A stretch of 64,000 nucleotides of DNA. It comes from Scilla litardierei. Taxonomy: Eukaryota; Streptophyta; Magnoliopsida; Asparagales; Asparagaceae. Location: the NCBI GenBank assembly GCA_030789695.1, contig CM061142.1:277009043-277073042 (forward strand), read 5' to 3'. How positions within the stretch are numbered: position 1 is the stretch's first letter; each line of letters begins with the position of its first letter. A program made the position numbers and the translations under genes. Positions 23,553 to 34,185 of this stretch are shown here, one piece after another. Below the pieces are notes generated by a model. The model had not been told where the DNA came from, searched no databases, and was given only the letters and a program-made list of their open reading frames with translations.

Positions 23553-26465
23553 GTATTAATCTTATGGTCCTTACAGAATAATACAGTCTCGAGCACCTCA
23601 GCTGAAGGTCAAGGGAACATTGATAACCTGTCAATGTTCTCTCTATCTTTTTATCCCATATGCATATATGAAAATATATCAATGTATTATTACATCTATA
23701 CAATCTGATTATTTCCTAGAGTTTTATCTTTGGGAATGTGTCCAACTTGAACATCGTTAGCTGTATGATTTTATAATTTCACAACTAACATCCAGCTAAC
23801 AGTGTTAACATATATGCCCAGTGGAAAAACAGGTATAATTTATTTGGACAATAAAATGGTCCAAAGAAAAAGATGAAATTAGAACGGTAGAAATAATCTG
23901 TCAACATTATTCTAGAACAATGGGTTGCATTAATGAATCATAATGCAGCTAGGGTAGCAAGAACACTTTAACATTGAAACTGTATAATGTCAAGCGTATG
24001 TCAGGCACTCAATATCGGATAAATGTATCCCTCATGGTACTCCTTTTTTAGTACTCTTTAGAATTTGCATAAGTGCCGTATGTTATGTTGTATCGTCCAT
24101 GTGATGGTGTGTCCGTATCCGTGCACCATGGCGAGGGGTTTATATAATTTATCACTTATTTAAGATATAATGGGTTTATCCTTGAACTATTCTGGAATAT
24201 CCTTGAACTTTGCATATTAAAAATAACCTGGAATTTCCTTGAACTTTATATATTGGGTTTCTTCATTTTAAGTTTCAGGATATTTTCGTTAACATCAAAT
24301 GGATCACTTATTTCATATAATTTAGCTTCTTTATATAATGGGTTTCTTCTGTTTGTTAGCATTTCCAACTATGTTCTGAGTTTTAGAAGTTTTTTGATAT
24401 TTTGTGAAGTCATCAATCTTCAGTTTTTTTAATGAAGTAAATCTTAAAACTATATAACATGGAACTTGATATTTTCGTTGAATGTTTTGTTTGATTAGTA
24501 GGGAGTTATAATTTATTAGGTCCAGTTTCTGCTAATGAGGCTGAAATATTAAATTTATATCAAAGAATTATATCATATATTAAATTTAATGGCTGAACTA
24601 TTTTCATACTAATTTTTTAACGGTGACTCAAATTTCATGGTTTCATGTTAAAATTGTAAACTAAGAAAGATATAGCATGCTTTGATCTCCAGGTCAGTTC
24701 AAATTTTGTTGCTTTGAAATTAAAATGCACTGTCAAATTCCAGTATTTGAATGATAAAATTCATAGGATCTTCAACTAGCTATGTTGCTTCTTGGTAAAT
24801 GATAAGAATGTGAAAGTTATTGTTCCAAGCCTATATGTTAGTAATGGTTAGCTTGGCTGTTTGATGAGGTGGGGCTGTTTGATTTGGAGGAGAATATCTG
24901 CTAATTTTGTTGATGGCTTGGCTGGATCTGGTGTAGGGTTTATATATGGGGAAAGGATCACTGGAAAAGTAGCATACGACAACCTCATGGACATCACCGT
25001 CATCTTGATCTGGAATTTATTATTTTGGTTCCAGGTCATCAGGGTCTTCTTCAAGCCAGAGTCGGGGAAGATGGTGTTTGAATTTGGAAGAATTGTGACT
25101 GCCGCAGTGTGGATGGGGGTTTCGAGCACCAGGATCAGCCTGTTGCTGTTGCTGATGTTGTTGCGGGGGTAAAATTACTTTCTTAATTCAGAAATTTGAT
25201 CTTACATGAAGAATAAGATGAATTGAGAAAATCGGGGGAAAAATTAATTTTGATAAGAAATATGCTTATTTTTAGTGATTTATGTGAACTTCAATTCAAA
25301 ACAAAAAATAATTTTGATGTTCAACACGCCTATTTCAGTAATTTAAGAAGCCACCTCTAATTTATATTGTTCATACTCTTTATTTAAGTAACGTATAATT
25401 TTTGCCTGAAGAAGATGCAGTAATGGGGTATTTGACATATTTGCTTTTGCCTAACTATATACAGTTTTAACGATTTTGAATCCACCTGCTCTTTTGAAAA
25501 GGAAATATTCCATATTTACCAAAATCCATGTCTAACTGATATGAAACAACTACTAATACATCGAGCTAATATTTTTAACATTTCTGAAAAGGAAGTATTC
25601 CATATTTACAAAAATCCATGTCCAACTGATATGAAACTACTACTAATTCATCTAAATAATATGTTTAACTTTACAATACCAAAGTTCCAGTACTCCACTG
25701 AAGAGTATGTACAGTAAAGTATTAAGAGAAGACAACGTGTCCAAGCTTCACAATGAAATTTCAAATATTTCATGTTATGCTAGAATCTATGGCTAAACTA
25801 CTACTTCTTTACCTGGTTTCATACTAGCAGTTGGTCTATTCTGTAAGTATATGATACTGGCACTACACACACAACATCTAATATGTCCTTACCATCTGCT
25901 TATCACTGGCCTATGTTACCTTTTAATTTGGTGCATATCAATGAACTTACTAAAGCTTTAAACAGTCTGGTAGTATTTCATACACAGTGTTTTTAGGATA
26001 TCAAGACTACAAAGACGATTGGGTGATTATTGGATAATATGTCCTTACCGTAGATTACAGTGTTTTTAGTATTTCATAATATGTCCTTACCGTAGATTAC
26101 TTTTGTTGGGTGATTATTGGATAAAATTTTGTGTTTTACTGTGGTTTTGATTGGGGGTTTTAGTTGATTTATTTTGGGGGATTTTTTTACTGCAGGTTAT
26201 GGCTGGGCTTTTGCAACGACTTTGAAGGAGATTGGGGAGGCCATGGATGGATGCACCAAAATGGACTATAACCTTCATTATGTACAAGGGTTCTTTCTTA
26301 ATTCTTATAAAAAGAGATAGGTTAATATGAAAGTGCTTAAGGTTTGTTAAGCATGAAAGTCCTAAGCATGTATCTCTCTCTTTATATATACCTCTCTTTG
26401 TTTTCCCCCACGATTTGTAAATATTTGAATTGATTGTATAAGTCTGCATCATCTGCGTTTCTACT
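23553..26465. other. Helitron interior, no gene recognised
   Basis: AT-rich sequence with a tandem duplication of about 89 bp at 25497-25672 and another repeated motif near 26000-26110 (ATGTCCTTACCGTAGATTAC). A 103-codon plus-strand ORF ending at 25172 (FFKPESGKMVFEFGRIVTAA) could be a further captured exon because it follows a CAG, but I do not recognise it. A short open piece after CAG at about 26196 (GYGWAFATTLKEIGEAMD) is likewise unidentified. Confidence 0.45.
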
Positions 26466-27320
26466 GTGTGTAGATTGTGGCCATTTGCAAATGCAGGGAG
26501 GATGTTAAAAACAAGGTCCACTATTGAGAAGTTTATTGAACATGGTCTTCGATCGTTGGTTGTGTGGAAAGACAGGTTTGTCAGTATATCCCCGCAAATG
26601 TTTTGCATAATAATTTATTTGTTCATCACATCAATGGTTCATCTGACATGCAGGAAGTTTCTGAGAAGAACAATGATAGCCAAGAAGGGCCATGTGAATT
26701 TGTTGGTATGTTGCCATTGTTTGATCCCCCAAGGCATGACAGTGCAGAAACCATTCACAGAGCTCCGAATCTTTATGTTGCTCTTCTATTGGTACCTAAC
26801 ATCTATTAGCAGCTTATACAATCTAATTCTAATTTTCTTTTATGTGAATAACATTTTTCAGGTGATCAACTTGCTATTGTTAAGGAAACTGGCCGAAGAC
26901 TTTGAATGTGAACAAACATGTATCCATCTTTGTCATTGCTTGGGCATGACAAAGATGCATCAATAGCTGCTATCCATGTCGATGAATTGCTTGGGCCGAT
27001 GGGTTTGATGGAGTTTTCCAGGTCATCATTATGTATGATAATACAGCACAAATATTGGGGTTTGCTGGAGTTTTCCTCTGAAAGCTAGCCATTTATTGAT
27101 CGATTCTAATATGTTTAATCTCTTTCTAATAGAGCACACATATGAAATTGGGATGAAGTTGCAAGAAAAGAAACACTTTTTTGGAATGACTGGAGATTGT
27201 GTTAAGGATGTCCCAGCAATGACTGGAGAAATTGTTGCACTGGTCTTTCATATAAAGCCGCAACAGCTGATGGATCTTCTAATAAAATCAATAGCTATTT
27301 GGAAAAGTAATATCAAGTAA
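26466..27320 (+). pseudogene. Captured plasma-membrane H+-ATPase exons (four), degenerate
   Basis: Four exon-like blocks match the P-domain region of plant P3A H+-ATPases, the proton pumps of the plasma membrane. Block a (to 26575) has CREDVKNKVH and [12 protein letters not shown], separated by a frameshift. Block b (26654-26791) has [20 protein letters not shown]. Block c (26862-27021) starts GDQLAIVKETGRRL, then has in-frame stops and NMYPSLSLLGHDKDASIAA. Block d (27133-27320) has HTYEIGMKLQEKKHFFGMTG. The introns between them keep GT...AG ends at the sites expected for this gene family (after the RQ codons, before GDQLA, and after VF-P/Q). The hinge motif normally reading GDGVND is GDCVKD. 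The N-terminal pump domains and the catalytic DKTGT are absent, so it cannot be a pump. Confidence 0.88.
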
Positions 27321-28498
27321 GCACCTTTAATTAGAATAACCTTTGTTTCCTTAAAACTAAACATATTTGCAGTTATAGTAAGTAGAGCTTAGATTCGATT
27401 TTACTGTCGTTGTAGATGTTTATGTCGTGTAGTTCTAGAAGCAAGGGTTGCCACATATGCATATACTTTTAACTCTTAAAGATGATCATAAGCTAAAAAC
27501 ATCAAAAGGAATCAATTCACCAATACATCTAGATCTCTCAAAGAAAGAAGATGATCCAATTTAAAAGTATTGGATTTAAAGCCATTATATCATGTCGACA
27601 TCTTCTATGGGTTCCAGCACTACTCCACCTCCCCCAACGAGTATGATGAGCTCTATTTTCTGAGATTTGTGTTCAAGCTAACCGAGGAACCTTTCAAAAA
27701 AATTTATATGTTGCATGTTAAATATTGCATTTTAAATCCTGTACAAAATATTCCATTTTAATTATACAGGTGACATTTTTTGCAGGATAACCTATTTTGC
27801 AGGATAACCTGTTCTCTTGACCATTATTTCCAGTACAATAATCACCGTGTCAACCATTATTTCTAGGATAACCTGTGTTAAAGTTTGAGAGAATCATGCT
27901 GCTTATTTACAGTACACATCTGCAGGAGTCCACTCATCTCCCCACCATCATCCCATCAAACCCTCATCTGATAGACATTATATACAATTTTTGGGGTTCT
28001 CTATCTTTTTCGACCAAAATTTTTATCTGGGTACTAAGGATTTGTGTTCTTTTGTTGTGGGTTTTAAAATGTGATATTGATGCCCCTTTTTAAATTTTAA
28101 TCAACGTATACAAATTATCTGCTTGGAACTAACAATTTTTATTTATTTATAGAGACCATGCAAATTGGAGGTTCATTATTGGCCAATTTGAACAATGGTA
28201 TGCCCTTTGTTAGAACCCTAGAATCAAGCATACCAACACTTGGTACTTACTCCTGCATGTTAATGCCATTTTCTTCACATGTCTGCTAATTTCTGAATTT
28301 CATATGTGACGAGAATCATATACATACTGGATTTGTCTTCATATGGTATATTTCAACCTAAAAGCAAAAAATGGAAATATCTCCAAACTTGAAGATACAT
28401 CCAGAATAAATAATACATGTTTCATCTTTGTGGACTATGAAGATATTCATGTCTAATACTTTTCTCAATCTAACTATTTTTCTCACAGATAGGTATAC

Positions 28499-28885
28499 TG
28501 CTCTTCACTCAAATTAGGATTCCAATAAGTGAATCATACAGAGACGTAGAGCTTGGGATTGAGCAATAGCATACAAAAACAATGAGTTATCTACGTTTGA
28601 GTTAGCATTCTTTTTTTGTATGCTAACTCACTTATTGTTTTGTCTGCTAACTCATTGTTTTGTCTAAGCAATAGCTAACTTATTGTTTTGTATGCTAACT
28701 CACTTATTTGAGTTAGATTTCACATTGTGTTTGTAAGCTCAAATAGCATATAAAGACAGCAGATGTATACTACTCTTTCACATTCAATCCTGATTTAACT
28801 CAAATTACTCTACAATATACGTCTCTGAAATCTAATTTGAGTGAAGAGCAATAGCATATGTTTTCACTTATTGGAATCTACAGAG
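28499..28885. repeat. Fold-back (inverted) repeat inside the Helitron
   Basis: TGCTCTTCACTCAAATTAGG near 28499 is repeated in inverse as AATCTAATTTGAGTGAAGAG near 28829. GATTCCAATAAGTGA is mirrored by TCACTTATTGGAATC near 28865. The centre repeats TGCTAACTCA(C)TTATTGTTTTGT several times. It looks like a MITE-like or fold-back insertion, although no clear terminal duplication was identified. Confidence 0.65.
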
Positions 28886-29770
28886 ACATTCATCCAGTAC
28901 TGAAGATTGTTCTGGCGACTTTGAGCTGGGGACTCAGCTAAACATGTTGATGGATCTTTGTTGTGAAATTGGAGAAGGCGACTCAAATAATGGTGATTTT
29001 GCTCCGATTTTGGTGGATTTCGGCTCAACGGCATGTTGGCTCACCCGATACACCAATCATCCTTCGATAATGCCAATGAAATGAGCCAGTTGGATCTGGT
29101 CATCAAGGTCTTTCTCCTTTTTTCCCCAATGAAATGGAGTGGCAACATCTCGCATATTGTTCAATTGATCTATTCTTTCTATTGTTTACCGTAGTATTTT
29201 TCCCAACCTTTTTTATATGCCATCTGAGATTATTCATAGCTTAATATGCACATGTCATCGATCAAGTTATTATTATTATTATTGTTTGATTTTCTTATGG
29301 ACTGAGTAATTTTCTACTGCGTAGCGACTGATTGATAGTTGCAACAAGATCAATTTCTTTGGAGATTTTTTTCATCACATTTGTAATCTAACTAATGAAA
29401 TTTGGGGAATTTCCTCATTTGCTTGGGGATGTATAATGATGTCTAATAAATAACACGTTCACCTTCCATTCTCTCGATTGTTTGCTGGAATTTTGTTGGA
29501 TTGTTTTCTTGTGGATGGACTGAGTATTTAGATTGTTTGCTGCAAAAGATTGTTTAACTAATAAGAATTTTCTCATTTTGACATGTCTTTTATCAACAGA
29601 AAGTTTGATATTTTGTGATTGTTTGCTGCACGCATGAAACTTTTGTTGCATTTTTTGGTGTTTATTTATACTTTTATGTCGTATAAATGAGATTCATTTA
29701 ATTTACTTTTAACGTTGACTCTGCTGCTATACTATTTTGAGAAATTGATACCGGTAACCACCATTTCTAG

Positions 29771-30190
29771 CCAAAAAATGCAGATTTGGATAGACCCATC
29801 CCTTGATACGAGGGAAATGAAATGGACACGTATACATGTGAAAGCTCCGATTTTTGGTTGATTGCTCTCTCCATTATTAGTTGATTTTGTGGTATTGGAA
29901 TAAGCCCATTCTTTATCCCTTTTTTCATGAAAGTCTCTTAGTTTGGTCTCTCTGTGCTTGATCTGATGTCATTTTTTGCCCAAAAATACAGATTTGGATA
30001 GGAGGGAAAGGAGAGATTTTGGAAAAAGATACATGTGAAAAAGATACATGTGAAAGCTCCGATTTTTTTTGGATGTTTTCTCACATTTATTAGTTGATTT
30101 TTAGGTATTGGAACAAACCCATTAATTTTCCGATCTTTTTTTCATGCAGTTCTCTTACTTTTTGTCCCTTTGTGCTTGATCTAATTTTTT
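29771..30190. repeat. Tandem duplication, about 208-bp unit
   Basis: Two adjacent diverged copies begin CCAAAAAATGCAGATTTGGA and CCAAAAATACAGATTTGGAT. Each contains ACATGTGAAAGCTCCGATTT, a TTAGTTGATTTT block and GTGCTTGATCT. They sit inside the Helitron. Confidence 0.8.
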
Positions 30191-32649
30191 TTGACTGATG
30201 GTGTATAGGGAGTAATCTCTTTTAGAATATGTATATTTATATGATCTGTAGAGTTTTTATTATTTCTTAATTGATCATGGGTTTTCTTATGAATTTTTGT
30301 GTAGACCATATGCTTGAAATGGTTATTGCTGCAAATTTTAATCTAAATTGCAGAAGAAATGTGAATCCCAAGTTGTTATGAACATTGACTCTAAGAATTA
30401 GCTAAAATTCATATCAACGAGAATAACTTTCTATACATTTTGGTACTGTGCATATCCATTTTGGCACTGTACATTTTAGATAATTCCCACGTTTTCATTT
30501 TCATTTTACTTTTATCTCTATCCTTTAAAATATCAAATTTTAAATTTTCCTTGATCTGAGACTGTTGTATGGTTTATGTTTATGTTTTTGTTTCATGAGA
30601 ACAAAATTGCAAGCTTGATAATCTCTTTTTGTTTTTGTAGACATATACTTGAATCTGAAACTTTTTGTTCTCTATTGTCATCTAAATTTAATGCTATTGC
30701 TTCTATAAAATTATCTTTGGCATGTTAATGTTTTATTATATTATTAACTGAATGTTTTTCCTCTTATCGTTGTAGGAAGAACATGATGATAACTATGAAG
30801 AAGAAACAAAAGCTACAGATGCATTTGATTTGATTGTGATTTTGATGAAGATATGAGGTGTCTCCAATGCTTAAACTGATTCAAATTCCCACAAAGGAGA
30901 GGCATTTGCAGCAGGGTCAAAGAGCTTCGCAAATTGCAAGGGCTAAATAGGCTAAATAACATTCATCTGATTAGATCCCTTCGAGGCAACATCTCTGAGC
31001 AATGGCAAAGAGAGCTGGCTATATGGTTTACACGTTATGGTAAAGAGGTGATGATGCCTTCATGTAAAGAAAGAAGCGAACAGATTCTTTTTAAATTGCT
31101 TTAGAGAATATATATTTTTGCCGGTGCTCATGGTGATAGAATCATGGCAATATCAAATTGTATGAGGACACTCAAAATTTTACAGGGCCTTGATATCTGG
31201 GCAGTACAAGTTAGCAATGGATTTAACGTGGCCATATCAATAAGAAATTCTTAATGGTGACTTGGGAACTCTGATTCATTGCCAAATTCCATGGTGATGA
31301 TGGAATACCTACTATTTCAAGCTGTATTTAGATGGGATTTGTGTTTTTTGTCCATATTTAGAACATTTTCATTAGTTAATGCCATATGCGGATATTTGTT
31401 GTAGATGATACTTGGATTAGGAAATAAGTTCTGAATTGGAAGATGGATTCTTCTTGCTTGCTGAAGAAGGGTAAAGATCTCAACTCATTGTCCAATTCTA
31501 CCAAGAATCTTCTCTACATTATGTTAAAATTCTGAATGGCTTTGTGCAGCTCTAACAATTTTGTTACTTGCATGTACGGTTACTTTCTTTATGCCATCAC
31601 ACAATCAAAAGCATAAAATCATTGTAGAATACATCTATTCTACAAAATATTATGCAGATCTATTAAATAAAACATGGAAGATTTTTAATTTATTTGCAAA
31701 CGGGTTGGTTAAAAGATGGTCATGATTTGGAAAAATCAATGGATGTGATTAAAGTTTTTGGGGAGAACCCCCATTGGTTTTGATTGAAAGTATGAGGCAT
31801 GTGGAAATTTTTGACAACATAACCATTGATAATCAGGCCCTTACAATTTCTGCGAGGAACCTCCATTACTAATTAACTATCATCATTAACTTTAAAATTT
31901 AAGCCTCCATTTGAGATTCTGAGAGACTCTTTGAGTTCCCCCAAAAAATTGCGCTCCACAACCATTATTAAATGTATACTATAGTATAGACAGTATGTTA
32001 TATTACATAAAATAGAAAGATGTAAGAAGAAGAAAAAATAATTTATTAAACAATTGAGGGATTTTTGTGAATTGGGTTGCTGATCAGGACAAAAGATTGG
32101 TTAGGATGGTTGAGATTGAATTTGGGGGGGGAACTGAACTTTTGGGGGGAAATTATGTTTGGGGAAAGACCAAAAATTTGAAAAACTAACTTTATCTCTT
32201 CCCAAAAAACACCTCAGCTCTAATCTATTTCCCCAAAGAAGCCTTAGCCTGTGCCTAACTATAATATTGCACTCATGTTAATCTCTTTCCCCAAAGAAAA
32301 TCTTTTAACTGCAGTTTTAAACTAAAAAACATTAAATAAAAAACTCTCTTACCTAACCAGCTCGGTGCTTGAACCTATAAAATTGCAGAGTAATGACACA
32401 ACAATTTAAAGTTAATTGTATTTAAGAGCACCAACTACTATAATTAAATTGCAAAATGATGACAGTACCCATCAACCCAATAATCTAAACTTAATATGTC
32501 CAAGAGCGCAAATTACTGCAGTAATGAAAAGGGACGACTTTCGGCATATAGAATCAGAGAAACAGCCATCAGAACCTTAACATGGGAATTTTAAAAAAAA
32601 TATTTTGTCACTGACAAAAACCAAAGATTTTAAATGAACTGTGCCGAAG

Positions 32650-33025
32650 GCGCTTTTACGCTAATTTGTTGGAGCGCCGGAGCCGCCCACGCAATTTTTT
32701 ACGCTAATTTGTTGTCCCGCACCGAATAAGTTTTTTACGCTAATTTGTTGTTTCGCTCGCTAAATTTTTATGCTAATTTATTGTTTCGCGCCAACGACGC
32801 ACGTGCCGAATAAGTTTTTTACGCTAATTTGTTGTTCCGCCCGCTAAATTTTTTACGCTAATTTGTTGTTCTGCTCTGAAGGTGTCCACGTCGAATTTGT
32901 TGTTATACGCTAATTTGTTGTTCCACATTGATGGCGCCTGCGTCGAATTTGTTGTTCCGCGCCGAAGGCACCCGTGCCGCTAAATATTTTTACGCTAATT
33001 TGTTGTTCTTTTAAAATTTGGTTGT
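32650..33025. repeat. Subterminal minisatellite of the Helitron
   Basis: An irregular array built on TTTTACGCTAATTTGTTGTTCCGC occurs about nine times at varied spacing, separated by GC-rich words such as GCCGAAGGCGC and CCGTGCCG. It ends about 50 bp before the terminal hairpin, and the GTGCC words resemble pieces of the hairpin itself. Confidence 0.85.
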
Positions 33026-33075
33026 GGAAATAATTTTTTGTGGAACAAATTTTGCGGGGGAAAATCTTAAATGAA

Positions 33076-33104
33076 CCGTGCCCAAGGGCACGGGTTATGA
33101 CTAG
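33076..33104 (+). terminator. Helitron 3' terminal hairpin and CTAG end
   Basis: A perfect 8-bp stem CCGTGCCC/GGGCACGG with an AA loop is followed by seven bases and CTAG, then T. In Helitrons this hairpin signals the end of rolling-circle transfer. The distance to CTRR is within the usual range. Confidence 0.88.
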
Positions 33105-33533
33105 TATATTTATATACATCGAATATATATACCCCCATGATTTAGGGATGACTAGATTTGACTTAGCCAAACCCTTGAGAGCTGGGATCCTATGATACAC
33201 TTTTGAGTTTTCCCTTCATGAGTTTAGGACAATGGCTGAATTATTATCAATCTAAGCTAAGTAGAAGAATGTTTCACAGATTTGGTCTTTTTCATGGATG
33301 TGTATGTTAGAGGTTAAATCATATTCGAGATAAATATTTTTAGTCATATGCCATGAAGAATTGATAGAGTGATGAATGCTTGAATTGAACTCTGAATTTG
33401 TCGTACATATGATTTGCATGCATGGTTGATATGAGAGGGTGATCTTTGGAATCTTTTTAACAATATCTCCCTTTACTTCAAATACATCTCTTGTCTTGCT
33501 TGAGGACAAGCAAGAGTTTATCTTGTGGGATTT
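33105..33533 (+). other. A1 3' untranslated region, after the Helitron
   Basis: It continues the sequence interrupted at 19826. Near 33497 it carries CTTGCTTGAGGACAAGCAAG, the inverted-repeat motif that plant Athila/Tat elements keep just upstream of their 3' LTR, then CTTGTGGGA as a weak purine tract next to the LTR start. Confidence 0.65.
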
Positions 33534-34185
33534 TGTTATGTGTATATTTTGTTTAGCTGTACATCCCTTCATCCATGCATTTTTCATGTCTCATTCACAT
33601 TTTCCATGCATATTCTACTTATTTTTGTTTGTTTTACTCTTTGGGAACATATTCTATATTTCAGAGATGAAAGCACTCAAAACGATGCAAATGAATGATG
33701 GGAGAATCGAGGAAGAAAAGACACCGAATATTGAAAATGGAATGAAGAAGAGAAGGGCCTCGTCCGACCATGGAGTCATTGACCCAACACTCCTTACACG
33801 AACCAACTTGGATCCAAAAAAGAAAAAAAGAAAAAGAAAAAAAGAAGGAGATCATTTGTAAATATAGAAATAAAAGGATGTGCAATGCTATCATCCCAAC
33901 TAATGAAGGAACGATAACTTGTTATGAGAGCAATCTCCTAAAAGATTTGCATGAAATCATACGATATTAATTATCCTCTCGATCATTTGCATAATTTTGA
34001 TTCCTATTCCAATAGGGCAGTGCGCGATAGGGGAAATATCCTAGGATTTGAGCATAACCATGATCTAGCATATTATGTGCTGATTTCTGCTAAAAATGAT
34101 ACCAAATGTTATATCTCGATTGGTGGAGAGGAAGTAACGTCTTTAAAATTTCTGAAATCTGACACCTCCACTCACCCATGTATAT
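33534..34185 (+). repeat. 5' part of the A1 3' LTR
   Basis: It starts TGTTATG at 33534, the exact inverse of the CATAACA that ends the 5' LTR at 3859. It is cut at 34186 by another LTR beginning TGTAATGCCCC. It does not overlap the 843-bp remnant of the 5' LTR, so the full LTR was at least about 1.5 kb. Confidence 0.65.

Larger units (their letters stand above)
19827..33104 (+). mobile_element. Large non-autonomous Helitron carrying host gene exons
   Basis: The 5' end TCTATTCTATAAAACAGG follows a host A (19826). The 3' end is the hairpin CCGTGCCC-AA-GGGCACGG at 33076-33093, then GTTATGA and CTAG (33101-33104), followed by host T. This is the plant Helitron arrangement: TC at the start, hairpin and CTRR at the end, insertion between A and T, no target duplication. 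The sequence on both sides belongs to A1. The 13.3-kb interior has no Rep/helicase similarity, so it needs a helper. It carries exons of an IMP dehydrogenase, a MYG1-family protein and a plasma-membrane H+-ATPase, all on the plus strand. Several sub-repeats suggest stepwise growth. Confidence 0.85.
27321..33104. other. Helitron 3' portion, repeats but no gene recognised
   Basis: No protein family was identified. A short acidic open piece (EEHDDNYEEETKATDAF) at 30777-30857 follows a splice-acceptor-like TTGTAG. Separate entries cover a fold-back segment, a 208-bp tandem duplication and a subterminal minisatellite. Sequence at 30880-31250 suggested a resistance-gene fragment at first glance but was not convincing. 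Confidence 0.45.
3885..34185 (+). mobile_element. Athila-like Ty3/gypsy element A1 (nested host, lacks RT-RH-IN)
   Basis: Internal region and 3' LTR remnant of A1: gag, protease, spacer, env-like ORF, long 3' untranslated region, polypurine area and 3' LTR. It is interrupted by the long-LTR element at 8358-18337 and the Helitron at 19827-33104. Removing both leaves about 7 kb of internal A1 sequence. The protease is followed directly by a lysine-rich ORF and the post-pol spacer, so the RT, RNase H and integrase region is missing. Every ORF carries stops or frameshifts, so the element is old and depends on other elements. Confidence 0.75.

Noticed and set aside
24861..25172. 103-codon ORF after a splice-acceptor-like CAG
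   Set aside because: May be another captured exon, but no family could be named; left as unidentified rather than given a function.
26466..27320. Functional H+-ATPase gene
   Set aside because: Only part of the P-domain region is present, with frameshift, in-frame stops and a changed GDGVND motif.
30880..31250. Possible NBS-LRR resistance gene fragment
   Set aside because: Only scattered Leu-rich words in one frame with stops; no NB-ARC or regular LRR motif could be read.
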